Shown in pieces: positions 48,669 to 59,210 of a stretch of DNA of 64,000 bases. The DNA comes from Lineus longissimus (Eukaryota > Nemertea > Pilidiophora > Heteronemertea > Lineidae): contig NC_088319.1 in the NCBI RefSeq assembly GCF_910592395.1, positions 15,438,001-15,502,000 on the forward strand, written 5' to 3'. The notes below the pieces were generated by a model that ran no database searches, was not told where the DNA came from, and worked only from the letters and a program-made list of their open reading frames with translations. Each line of letters starts with the position of its first letter. The stretch's first letter is position 1. The translations under genes were made by a program, and so were the position numbers.

Positions 48669-51600
48669 CTACAAATAAATAGAGAATATCAGATGTAAAC
48701 GATCTGTTTGCTTTAAAACACCTGTTTCGGATTTTCGACATATCAGTCTAATGATCACGAGAGTGGAGTTCGTAATGATAAAACCATCGGGTTTTTACCT
48801 TCACACTATTGATTTCTAATGCAAGTGACGACCCCAGAGCGTGGTACCGGTAGTTCCTTTGGTGGTACTTTAACTTGGTAGTGTCACCTTCATTTACAGT
48901 ATAGACTTAACGCGAAGTTACAGTATACGGTCAAGGTATTCTCAAGGCTTCTCCTGACACGAAATATGACAGTCTACTTTGTTCTACGTTGACCAACCTT
49001 TTTATATCATCAAGAACATTCTGGATACCACAATCAACCGCCTGGTATATGAGCCTGTACTGTGGCTCGGTCTGCACGAATCCCGACCTCTGAGTCCGGC
49101 AAGACTTCAAGACTTGGAATATATCAATTTCTCGGTCAACACCTGAAAGCAGGTTTCGCCCTTTGTACTAAACAATCAAATGAGTAATGCCATTTGGCTT
49201 CTAATGCTTGAAGGGACACTTGGGCATGAGATATGATGGTTTTACCTACGAAAATGAATTCCAGCAGGACCGTGATTTCTCAAAAAAAGATAATGGAAAA
49301 ATCTTTGAACTGCCTTAAACAACGCACAAGAACGGAACACTTGGAAGTTCGGATTAAACATTTAAAACATCGCAGGGGAATGAAAGTCACCGTTCACGGT
49401 ATCATTTTTTTTCCAAAAATATATCTATTTTATAGGCAAGGTCTACCTTGCGTTATGATGAGACAACTTAGGACTGACACCTCGGCGTTAATTCATGCAA
49501 TTCCTTTATTCAAGAGGGCACCTTATACCTATTTGCTCAGTGGAAGTCATAATCATGTCGACAATGATGAGACATCCCGTTCGGCCTACCCCTGCGCTGC
49601 AGTGGATTACCAATGGTCCCGCATCTTGCACTTCTTTATGCTTATCATTCACATCCTTCAACAGTCGGATGATGTACATGGGGTCTGAAGGAACGCCGTG
49701 GTCAGGCCACTTCTTGAAATGGTACTGCCAGATCGTCCGCGTGGAAGATTTCTCATCCTGAGATTTTTGGAGATTGGAGAGTAAATTAGTTTTATAATTG
49801 TTTTGACAACAAATCACAGATCATTTCATTTGTGCTGGAACAAATATAGTACCATACCAACAGAACGTAATACAGCGTAACACTAACTAACAGAACTTAA
49901 AATTATTTTCCTGATAATCACTTTTGTGATAGGCTGGATCTGACTTCATGCGTAAACGCAAGAATCGCGACATTAATCAAACGTGATAATTAATGTGACT
50001 TCCGTGTAAAATCTGACGTAAACTCCATTATATATATGAAACCCTTTGATGCTTATTGCGAGAACAAAGACAAATCCATGCGCATATACCTGAATCCTGG
50101 TGACGGCGAGTTCCCTCAGAATGTATATATCTTTATCCGTCTCCGATTTGAGTTCGATCCTTAACGAGCCGTTATAAATATCAAACTCCATCACAGGGCT
50201 ACTCTGGTTCTCTGACGGAGTCGGCCAGTATGAAGCACACTTTTTCTGAAAATGAATGGCAGAATATTCAAAATAAAATAATTGTTATTTTTAGCAGGTA
50301 TCTATTTTAACATGGTACAGGTATCAATTTACCACGGATCTTTCTGCGAGTCAAATTGAACAGGGGAATGTCGCAGCCGTGACGGAGTCCCGCAACTTCA
50401 AAACTGGCGTGTCGGCCTGACAGTCACCATAATTTTATGCTAAATATTCCTCTTCTTACCTTCGCCTTTTCCACCAATTCTGTGGCCATAATGATTACGT
50501 GACAATTCTCCTGCCACATCATCCTGTAGAGATCCTTGATGGTCGCATCATTCACGCCCTGTGTGGCGATGTATCTCTTAGGTTCATTGCTGACGTCATC
50601 TGGCGACTGAAAAAACACACCGCCTTGTCAAATTTTAGGGCATTTCAAAAACGGAAATGACCTCGTAGTATCAAAGGTAATATGTTTGTCATCAGTTCTT
50701 GTAATCAAAGGGTACGTTCATTTAAACGTACGCACTTTTCTGATTTTTTTGTACTCGCTCTCCCTATGCGTGCGCATGCGTCACCTAAATCTGCGTACAT
50801 ACGCAAAAAGATCGTTAGTCGATACTGGTGTATGTAGTCAATGGCACAGTTGAATTTTCCATGCAGCATAACACAATTTGAAACTTGTTTTTTCTAAAAT
50901 CCTACCTCGAGGAAATTTGCATTGATATAGTCTGAACCAGGAACATTGGGGTCGCCATCGTTGAGAACCACTCGGGTGTGATCAACTGCAAAGAGACACA
51001 AAGGCAGGGTGACCACGTGGCTCTGACGCAATGGAGAAATAAAAGGTTGTTTTAATAGAGATATTCCATGAAATCCTTGGAATCCTTAAACCATGACAAT
51101 ACACGTCACACAAGAAGTACAAATTTCGAAATCACTAATGAGTAAATAGTTTCTATGCTTACAAGGAAGGATGTTTTTGTATCTGTTCTTCGGTTTGTTT
51201 TCAGGTTTCTTGCCCTCCTCGCGCAGGAAGGGCAACTGACATTCCTCAGCCTGGAGTAACTGCAATGAAAACAGATTATTGTAATAGTAAAGCTTTTCTG
51301 CCGCTGCTGACAACTCTCACAAGATCTAGTCTCACAATATGCAAGTATTTTGCGAATAGGCCTAAGCTACATTTTCGAAAATAAAAATCTTTAAAAATCT
51401 AAAAATTTCCCAAAAAATCTAAAGATTTCAAAAAAATCTAAAAATCTATAAATCTATAAACCTTAAAGTTAAAAAGATATGTAAAAATAAAAATAAAATT
51501 AAAAAGATTAAAAAAATATAAAAATCTGTAAATATATATTTTTTTTAATTTTAAAAATTAAAAAAAAATCTTTCCATTGGAAATACTAATCAACCGAACA

Positions 51601-54600
51601 AAATATAAATCATGTAAAAATTATTTTTTAAATTACTTTATTGGTATATGTCCTATGGTGTTGTGGTTGACGCAATCAACCCCGTCACTGCTGGATGGGT
51701 GAACGCAAAATATAACATCTCTATATCTCGAAGTTCCGACGACTCTGCTCTTATTTTGCAATAACATTTTAACAGCGTTTTTAAGTGTTCATATTATCTG
51801 TCTATACCTCGTATTCCTCTTGAAACCCAGTCTTATCATCCTTATTCCTTTTGTCAAGAAGAACCACCCTTTCGTGGATCTGAGAAGCTTTGATCCGGGT
51901 ACTATTGAAGGGCATCCGAAGGTAAATGTTGATACCCGTCTTGTCAACCATGGGGAACTTCTGGTAATTCCGCAGTAAAAGTTTCAAACATTTGAACTCC
52001 TCTTTTGAGTCTTCGATAGAAAACTTGCCATTCTGTAAAATACCGACGGAAGCATGTTTAGCAAAAACCAATTGGTACATTTTGTCATGTATTGAGAAAA
52101 TTATGACAATTACCCTCTCATCAGCTTTTTGGTCGTCAGAATCATATTAGTAGTGGCAGTATAATTGTACCACTTTTCCTTACCTGACAAGTAATCATCA
52201 GATGTAAGACCTTCGTCTCACATCGGACAGACAACACGTAATTCCCTGGCAGCCGTCTGCTCTCTCGAACCAGGAAGCTGCCTACGTGACCCTTCTCTCT
52301 AAGCCAGTTTTCCGCGTCTCGACTGGAAACATTAGCATGGAACCAACTGCCAAGAAAATGGTGGAAAAATCAGTATTGAACATAGACTTTTTATTCACCA
52401 GTCTCAATTTGTAATTGAATTTAAAAATGTCAAATAGCGGAAATACGTACAAAATATAGATTTCAACATTGCCGTTGTGAAGACTGGTATACAAATACTA
52501 TGAATACCAAGTTTAAATAAATTCGTATTCACAATAACTGCACTGCGGCATTGTGTATTAGTGGATTTCTATTTTTACTTGTGGTCCAGTTAAAACTGGA
52601 CCACAAGTAATTACGAATGGTGTACCCCTTTAAATAAAAAGGGCAACAGTTCGCTATCTTTTTTTCCTTGGCCGCACGATTTTCAAAAGAAAATGACTTC
52701 CTTGAATGATTCATAGCAGGGCCTGTGTCGACTAGTCACAATCACATTCGCAGGAAACAGGCCTCCGGCCTTACAAGACAACTTCAGCATTCATAATCGT
52801 GTATTATTACCCAAACAAAAAATACAAAACATTAAGTCTTCTACATGTATGATAATGGATTTATATATGGATTTATGAGACCAGGAAGAATATGTTCGTT
52901 GGCCAACTTTTGTTGGCATGATCAGCTTATAAGGCTTTAGAAATTCACGAGTATTGGAGCGAATATTCACATCGGTGTTAAAGAATGAAGGCATGACCGG
53001 AATACCATTCCAGAAACATAACTCCTGCGATTTCAAATAACCATATACAGAATGTGTAACAGGCGCGCTTACCGTTCTACAGTGTCATTATCATGCGCCG
53101 GCAAAGGGAACTTCAACTCTACGAATCTTCCCGAGTCGTGCTTGATTCTCTCTTCGACCTCCTCATTGTAATACGCAGCTATCATCTCGGACAGGGTGGC
53201 AAACCTCTCCCCTCCATACAGGTCGAGGAACTCCCCCGTGTTGTGGATACGGATGTGGGTTACATGATCGTTCTCCCTAAAATTGACACACAATTCGAAA
53301 TGATATTTTGAAATTATACCGGGTGTTTAAAAAAACATTGCCACAGTGAAAGGGTTAATACTTTTTGTGTAAAACAATGCCGACAGCAATTTTTTAAAAC
53401 CATCACCAACCAAGAATTAGGAATATATTCGAAAAAAGGCTGCACCAAGTAATAGGCTTGTTATTCAACAACGTTTTTTTTACACAATCCTATAGAGCTT
53501 GTATACTATAGTTTGATGGTAATTATATCAAAAACATTTAACTACATTTATAAAATTTTCGACAATGTTTCTGTACAATGCCTTCGGAAACCTAAGAAAC
53601 GTTCAGTTTTCCTTTGGGTGTGGAAAGAGGCAGTATCTGAATAGTACAAGGAGTTATCGCAAATCCCCCGAAACGCCAACGTGAACGCCTGTCTCATGGT
53701 TTGGCCTCCTGATAACGAAGTCGAAAAATGGGATAAGCGTTCGCGTGGACGTTTCGAGGGCTTTTCGAAAACTATCGTATGATTTCATACCTTACAGCCA
53801 ACACGAAATCTCCGGGCAAGGTTCTGCTTGGTCGGACCAAGAAGCTCCCATCTTTGCCGCGATCCAACAGCAGATCCTCTGCTTTTGGTCCGTTGATACC
53901 TGGATGGTACCATCTGTAACATCAACAAAAGAATTTTGTCACGATATGCGAAACTAGCCAGTTGGGCGGGAGTTTTGATCTTCATGTGCCTGTGACAAAA
54001 GTGCCATCTATGGGAGCTGCCTATAATATCTAATTATATACTTATACAGTGTAAACATGTACTATGCTTTTTTCAGAATCAATTAACAAAGAGAATAATT
54101 TGATGAGGAGTTATGACATGATATTATGAACTGTGACCAGCTTGGGCAAACAGTGTAGCACCTGCTGAATAGCCGAGACATTTTGTTTCAACGAAAGGCA
54201 GGCGATGTCCGCGACTTCGAATGAACTGAAATAAAAGGATTCATATTCCTCTGGTGGCTATTGCCTGCGTTTAAAGGGAGTACTGGACCATTGGTTCTGG
54301 CCGTACAAGGGCAGCCAATGATTGAATAAGACCGGTACCTGAATAAGAGCCTTTATGGTCTCGATATTTTACATGTTGGTATTAGCTAGTGGAAGCAGTT
54401 TTCTTGAAAAGGAATCAATGTAAAACAAACTATCTAAACCGGGACCCCCCCCCCCCCCCCCCCCCCGGGGAAAAAGCGTTAGTCCTTATTGCTTGGTGAC
54501 AGTTCACAAGTTTAATCACTAACGCTGGCGTTGACTTGGCGCTCGGTCTAAAGGCCAACTCGACTGAAGGAGATAACGCCAGGTTAAGCTAACGCCAGCG

Positions 54601-54956
54601 TTAGTGACAAAACTTGTTTTGGACAACAAGCCAAGGTGTTGTCCCAGTGGCTGGACAGTTCCAGTGTGGACACAGGCACTTGAATATAAAGAGCTCAATA
54701 GCCCCCCCCCCCACCCCCACCACCATCACAACCATCACCACCACCACTGAAACCACACGTGTGTTGTCAGTCGGGGATGTTTTGTCAGCCGATTCGGGAG
54801 CTGTCGGGGCTATTGAGCTCATATTTTCAGGTGCCTGTGGGGTGGAGAGTATACCTACCTCCATTTCATGTAGGATGGTGTATTCATGGCTGTGATCCTC
54901 CCCCTCAGGCTCCCAGTTTCATCTGAATCGCTATGTGCTGATGCCGCTAGCTCCAT
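48542..54956 (-). CDS. PTPN11: SHP2/corkscrew-type non-receptor tyrosine phosphatase, complete gene model
   Basis: A cytoplasmic phosphatase that docks through two SH2 domains on phosphotyrosine partners and dephosphorylates substrates, usually promoting RTK-Ras-MAPK signalling. Twelve exons join with consistent phases to about 597 residues from the first ATG (54956), or 574 or 568 from the in-frame ATGs at 54887 and 54869. Order: N-SH2 (GSFLVRPS), C-SH2 (GSFLVRES), PTP domain with [20 protein letters not shown], the P-loop [10 protein letters not shown] and the Q-loop QTEPQ, then a short tail with VYENI, a Grb2-type pYxN site, and a KKKK end. All catalytic residues are present. Against human SHP2, as I remember it, autoinhibitory E76 and A72 are kept, while D61-Y62-Y63 reads E-F-L. 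The C-SH2 insert and proline-rich tail of SHP2 are missing. PTPN6 is the alternative paralogue; outside vertebrates one gene usually covers both. Confidence 0.93.
48998..49142 (-). CDS. PTPN11: Phosphatase exon 11: Q-loop and end of PTP domain
   Basis: Acceptor TGCTTTCAG. The donor reads GTTGGT, a weak match to consensus. It encodes [20 protein letters not shown] and [12 protein letters not shown], the Q-loop with both catalytic Gln positions. Against human SHP2, M504 reads Phe and A509 reads Pro. Confidence 0.92.
49529..49757 (-). CDS. PTPN11: Phosphatase exon 10: WPD loop and catalytic P-loop
   Basis: Acceptor AAAATCTCAG and donor GTATAA, ending after the first base of a Gly codon. It encodes [19 protein letters not shown] with the general-acid Asp, and [12 protein letters not shown] with the nucleophilic Cys and phosphate-binding Arg. 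Confidence 0.95.
50090..50245 (-). CDS. PTPN11: Phosphatase exon 9: PTP domain
   Basis: Acceptor CATTTTCAG and donor GTATAT, phase 0, 52 codons. It encodes KKCASYWP, then a family-variable stretch ([12 protein letters not shown]), and [12 protein letters not shown]. Confidence 0.9.
50460..50606 (-). CDS. PTPN11: Phosphatase exon 8: PTP domain
   Basis: Acceptor TTTTTTCAG and donor GTAAGA, phase 0, 49 codons. It encodes [25 protein letters not shown] and ELVEKAK. Confidence 0.94.
50906..50985 (-). CDS. PTPN11: Phosphatase exon 7: PTP domain
   Basis: Acceptor CTCTTTGCAG and donor GTAGGA. It encodes [13 protein letters not shown] and [10 protein letters not shown], the DYINA core strand. It is 80 bp, matching human exon 8 in length. 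Confidence 0.93.
51163..51259 (-). CDS. PTPN11: Phosphatase exon 6: start of PTP domain
   Basis: Acceptor TTCATTGCAG and donor GTAAGC. It encodes [18 protein letters not shown] and NRYKNILP, the phosphotyrosine-recognition loop. It is 97 bp and ends after the first base of a Phe codon, the same length and phase I recall for human exon 7. Confidence 0.93.
51370..51620. repeat. A/T-rich low-complexity stretch in a phosphatase intron
   Basis: Degenerate AAAAATCTAA units run for about 250 bp between phosphatase exons 5 and 6. It probably began as a short tandem repeat. No function is visible. Confidence 0.8.
51808..52032 (-). CDS. PTPN11: Phosphatase exon 5: C-SH2, second half, and linker
   Basis: Acceptor TATTTTACAG and donor GTATAG, phase 0 at both ends, 75 codons. 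It encodes [12 protein letters not shown], the STRIKASQI linker and GFQEEYE. It appears to correspond to human exons 5 and 6 together (231 bp), so one intron is missing here. Confidence 0.92.
52184..52346 (-). CDS. PTPN11: Phosphatase exon 4: C-SH2, first half
   Basis: Acceptor CTTGGCAG and donor GTAAGG. It encodes [26 protein letters not shown] and [19 protein letters not shown]. It is 163 bp, 30 shorter than I recall for human, because the lysine/glycine-rich insert after the VLSVR strand is absent. Confidence 0.93.
52575..52610. repeat. Perfect 17-bp-arm hairpin with a 2-base loop
   Basis: TTACTTGTGGTCCAGTT is followed by AA and its exact inverse complement. It lies in the intron between phosphatase exons 3 and 4. 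It may be a MITE remnant or a recent palindromic duplication. Confidence 0.9.
53073..53276 (-). CDS. PTPN11: Phosphatase exon 3: N-SH2, second half
   Basis: Acceptor TCAATTTTAG and donor GTAAGC. It encodes [18 protein letters not shown] and FATLSEM, the D'E-loop region that plugs the catalytic site in SHP2, and ends DNDTVER. It is 204 bp, nine bases longer than the human exon. Confidence 0.94.
53791..53913 (-). CDS. PTPN11: Phosphatase exon 2: N-SH2, first half
   Basis: Acceptor GTTACAG and donor GTATGA. It encodes [16 protein letters not shown] and GSFLVRPS, with the phosphotyrosine-binding Arg, then PGDFVLAV. It is 123 bp, the same length as I recall for human PTPN11 exon 2. Confidence 0.92.
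54445..54466. repeat. 22-base C run
   Basis: Twenty-two C followed directly by GGGG, in intron 1 of the phosphatase gene. Its length may be unreliable in the assembly. Confidence 0.85.
54507..54616. repeat. Inverted repeat with 26-bp arms
   Basis: The left arm CAAGTTTAATCACTAACGCTGGCGTT (54507-54532, first 20 bases CAAGTTTAATCACTAACGCT) is the inverse complement of 54591-54616 with two mismatches. The right arm and its flank recur at 22901-22947, so this is probably a MITE-like dispersed element in phosphatase intron 1. Confidence 0.8.
54671..54839. repeat. Second inverted repeat, arms of about 34 bp, next to phosphatase exon 1
   Basis: The arms are 54671-54705 and 54806-54839. The inner 15 bases, GAGCTCAATAGCCCC and its inverse, are perfect, and the outer parts share CACAGGCAC and AATAT with a few mismatches. 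The loop holds a C run and CACCAC repeats. The right arm ends about 20 bp from the exon 1 donor. Confidence 0.8.
54859..54956 (-). CDS. PTPN11: Phosphatase exon 1 (start)
   Basis: Three in-frame ATGs (54956, 54887, 54869) lead to AAATGGAG followed by a donor GTAGGT (GT at 54858-54857). The exon ends in phase 2, so the codon AG|A for Arg is split just before TRP-TYR-HIS-PRO of the N-SH2. Human PTPN11 exon 1 ends at this same position, from memory. An in-frame TGA lies 21 bases upstream of the first ATG. The upstream ATG would add a hydrophilic 23-residue leader (beginning [10 protein letters not shown]). Confidence 0.65.
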
Positions 54957-55517
54957 ATCGTCACGTGGTGCATGTCACTTCCGTCAAATTAAACATAACC
55001 CAAGTCCTCTTTTCCGTAACTAACACTCGAACTCGTACAAATTCATCCTGCAAACATTGTATCTACATGTACGTATAGTCTAGATATCAATAGGAATGTA
55101 CCATAATTATTCACTTTCACACTCTCAATAATGAGGTCTATGTAGATGTCCAACAGGCCAGTAACTAGAGATAATAATACTTATCAAATAGGCCTCGCAA
55201 TCTCGCAAATAATTGTCAATTCTAATTGGTTGACTTCTGGAGTGCTAAAATTTATATATTATTCCACACTCATTCGATAAGTCCATCGTCTATGGAGGAA
55301 GAAAGTCTCCTGAAACGAAATTTCAATTGGGAAATGATACATGCCTCATCTGGATTAGATAACAGTGTACCAGGTCTGGTGTTGTGTTTCAGTTTACCGG
55401 AAAGTCCATTTCACGAGAAAATACATGGAAATGGCCATCACTTTTTCATTTCTGAAAACCTGAAATATTTTTATAACTCGAGCGCTCGACTTAAAACTAT
55501 ACCATGTCGAGCGTCTA

Positions 55518-55604
55518 TTTCCCCTCAGAGAAGGAGTTCCGCAAGGTGGAGTACTATCCCCTGTTCTGTTCCTCGTCTTCATTCATGATGACATCACCAC
55601 TTTG
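55518..55604 (+). mobile_element. LINE reverse-transcriptase remnant
   Basis: A frame from 55518 reads FPLREGVPQGGVLSPVLFLV followed by FIHDDITTL. This closely resembles the GVPQGGVLSPLLF...INDI block of non-LTR retrotransposon reverse transcriptases. The frame stays open to 55787, but the rest does not look like RT, and I could not find the catalytic FADD box. It is a short decayed fragment upstream of the phosphatase gene. Confidence 0.75.
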
Positions 55605-58036
55605 ATACAACTCGACCGCACGGCTTATGGTCCAGGGAACCTCGACCCTCCACTCCGCGCAATGAGTGAATGGAGGAGACTGGTGAAAGAGTCTACCGGA
55701 CTCATAGCTCGAGCCAGCGCCCGACTCGTTTTAACTTGGCGCTCGACTTATAGGCCTACTACATGTATCTCGAGCGATAGTCTTTGACTGTGTCTATCAG
55801 GTTATTTTCTCTTGGTTGTGCCCATATACGATGCTCTGATTTGCCAATAATCTGAGCAATATTTCCCACACCTTATCCATCTGCATGGCCTCATTTATAT
55901 ATGTATCTCATTCCTTCCAATTGGTCAGGTTGTTCACTGAGCCGGTGGTAACCACCCCGTGCTAATGGTCAGGTCGGCCGACACTTCCTGGTTGGTAATG
56001 CACAGAGGCTTTATTTAGGTAAACGTCATTTGATATGAAAAAATCCAAACGTGACTCAAAAGATCAAATGAAACTATAAGTATAGGCTATACAAGGCTGG
56101 TCTACACTAGCAAACTTATGCTAGTAACTTTCGTTTAGGCCTATGCACGTACTTGAGAAACTGGCGCAGCGCTGATAGTGGTGTGATGTCTGATGAGGCG
56201 CGCTCTGTACGCACGGTTTGTTTCACAGATGCGTATGCGGGTGTCCGTGTGTGGGGCGGATCGATTTAGGCCTTCGAGTATGGTTGCTGTAAGCGTTGGC
56301 CTACCCTACTGGTGAACATCCTACAGCTAACGCACGGCCAGACTATATCCGTCACCATGCTAATGTTCGGCGGAGTGCGTCACCCTGGGGCACGCACAAT
56401 GCGGATAGATGACGGTCCGTCAGCTGAGGATGTGCTGAAACACAATGATGTACTCCGTCTGGTCTTACAATTGAAACCTACCTGGCTCTGGCCACAGTGA
56501 AAAAAGTTTTTACCAACACGTCGCAGTACTACACAACTACCGCGTTCTGGTTTGTACAGCTCTATGATAAGTACACCCACTTTGTAAAACAGTTTGGTCT
56601 ATTTTTCTCTACAGGTTGGTCTATATGCACTGGAGCTTTACATAGGGGACAATACCAACCAGTGCACAATCCAACCATGATAATAGCTTCAGGCCACGGT
56701 AATTGAATCAAAAATTGGGTCACTCCTGCGACATCATCGTATTGGTTCGGCTATTCTCGGGTTCACGGTATAATTGGAGTTGCGACGCGGTTTATTTAAA
56801 GCCGTCTCGAAACTGTTAAGAAGTGTAGCTCTTGAGCATGCCGACTTACCGGCAGTGAATGTCAATCCTAAAGTCGCACAGCGACGGTAGATCGACATGC
56901 TCTTGAGGAGACGCCCAGATGAAATCAGGGGTTGCACCCAAACAGCTATCTGTGGGCGCAGAATAATCTTTACCTCCGTATTAGTGTTAGTGGAGAAGGT
57001 GTGTACAGGGGGAGGGTGGGAAGATGAGGGGTTAGGTGCGTATCAACTAAATGGATGGTGCCTTATAGAGGAGGAAAACCATCACGAAATGTAGATGCGA
57101 TAACCTCATTTATTGCATTCCATACAAAATGTAAAATGACAAGCATGGATTCTAAAACCTTCAAGGCTACAAAATGTGCACAGACTTCACTGCTGTGAAG
57201 ACATCAAAGACGTCAATCTTCTTGACGAAGTGGCAGGTGAAATGTTCTTTCTTAGCTTATCAGACGGTCACTACGCCTTCGGACTACTAGGACTACAGGG
57301 AGTCTCATACGCCCTAGCGAGTCGATCGGGAACCAATCGATCAATGGTCTGCCCCCCGTGGCTTCAAATGCGCATGCGTGAACCGAGTAAGCCGAGTTAA
57401 TATAAGCCGAGTTTAAACTCGGGTTTAAGTGATGTCATCGAAAAACGAAATCGTGTTCCGTGACGTCACCAAAAACGGGCGTGGCCTAGTTGTAATGATT
57501 GACTGAATCGCTTAGGAGATTTTCAACGAATCAGAAATCGGAGCATAAAAACGCTTCAAAGTCATCGAAATGATCCGAATTTTGAAAAGTCTTTTGCAAC
57601 GTTGAATAGATGGGATTTTGTTTGGTGGTGTAGGGTGATCGATTTTTGGTTTATTTAGCTGTTTTGGAGAACACTCACAATAATGATTTTAACATTAAAA
57701 TGTTTGTGGAATTGGAACAGAAAAAAAGAAACCAGAACACGCAGTGATATCAATATGGTCTCTAGACTGTGAGTCTGGTGCCCAGAATGACATGACAGGA
57801 CATGTGATGTCGAGTGACGTTATCGATATTAAGGGTATGTTAATTGGCGTCAACGTACATGTAGAGCTTTTATTTTCAGATGTTCCCAGGGTCAATAAGA
57901 GGACCACCGGAAGTGGGGATCGCATTGACCCCTGGGAATAGAGGTTGGTTTGAAATTGCTTAGGACAGTCTCTCAACATTACCAAAAACAAACATCAAAA
58001 GAAAGATCAAACAAATAGAAATTCCCTCTATGTTTG
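55605..58036. other. Intergenic region between the phosphatase and coatomer genes
   Basis: No gene is recognised. A perfect 16-bp palindrome CCGAGTTTAAACTCGG sits at 57407-57422. A piece near 55735 (ACTTGGCGCTCG..TTA.AGGCC) resembles 54533-54556, so related repeat material occurs on both sides of the phosphatase start. Confidence 0.5.
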
Positions 58037-58042
58037 TTTATT
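58037..58042 (-). terminator. Candidate polyadenylation signal of the beta'-COP gene
   Basis: AATAAA on the minus strand about 1.13 kb past the stop codon. It is a position match only. Confidence 0.3.
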
Positions 58043-59174
58043 TAGTACATTCAGTTAATTCTTACAATAATATAAACTTTACATAGCATGGAATAGTACG
58101 CTTTAGAATGAGAGCCACATCAATTATACAGCAAAACTTACTGAAATTTTCCAAAATTTAATTAAATTTCAATGAAGCAAATACATGAAATATACCCAGA
58201 TTCCAATCCTTCAACCATTTTCACTTACTGGGGGAGGGGGTTCCCGACAGAAACCTGTTGACTAGATCTATTACGCATAAAATCCCTCCCCGGACATCAG
58301 TATTCAACATGTCCAAACAAAATTGCAGCTGGTAAGAACAATGTTTACCCAGTTCGATTTCGTTTAGATATTTACAAATCCATGCTATTCACCTTCTCTG
58401 TACACCACAGGCACTGCTACAAGACAGTGCTACAAGGCAGTTTAATGCTATTTACGGTAATCTGATTCGTACATGTATAAACCATAAATTTTCGTTCAGA
58501 AGTTTTGAAACTGTTCTTAAACATCCTTGAATATTTGTTTTGAAGTACAGCCCTTCATTCAAGAGACTTGTAGCATTCGACTGGAAAATCGTTTCTACAG
58601 TGTCATGCCATCAGCTAAATGCTGTTTCGGAACAAATGCACGACATTTACAATGGAGAAATCACAATGCAACACCCCATGTGGTCTAGTTCCAAAAATAA
58701 TGGTGCATCAACTGTATTTTAGGATCCTGGATCCCAAAACACAACAGAACCAGCCGCCCTCCACATCGAGCATGAACACGTCACTCAGGCATAATGTTCA
58801 ACTTTTCCTCCCGACATCTTAACTCTAAAAGTCAAAAATATATCATATCTTTTGAACAAAAATTGACTGCTGAAATGGTGAGACGCAGAATCCAGGGACT
58901 TTTCTATTGAATACAGCAGTATCTTTCTCCATTATTAGAAAGAAGCAGTGATGATAAGCAATAACATTATCTGCTCCATATCAGAGCACAAAACTACACC
59001 ACTCGATCTCTCTATGCAAGAATATCTTGATATTCTCGACTCTTCACGTTATTCACAAGTTTCTATCCGCTACATTCATCCAATGAAATGTATATAATTT
59101 AAGAGTGCATGGTCCGTCTTTGTTGAATAATTTAGAAATGTCTCTTTTGTACACCAATCCTGCCATCTGGTGGG

Positions 59175-59210
59175 TTAATCCTCCAGCAAATCTTCATCTA
59201 AGTTCACATC
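59175..59210 (-). CDS. COPB2: Beta'-COP terminal exon
   Basis: Acceptor TATCTTTTCAG. It encodes [11 protein letters not shown] and then TAA (59177-59175). The human protein ends in a near-identical peptide. It is separated from the previous exon by a 1.75-kb intron. Confidence 0.92.
   Translation of the reverse strand, partial: DVNLDEDLLED

Noticed and set aside
54601..54864. 87-residue minus-strand frame beginning MEVGIL
   Set aside because: It reads through the phosphatase exon 1 donor into intron 1 and is in a different frame from the SH2 coding sequence.
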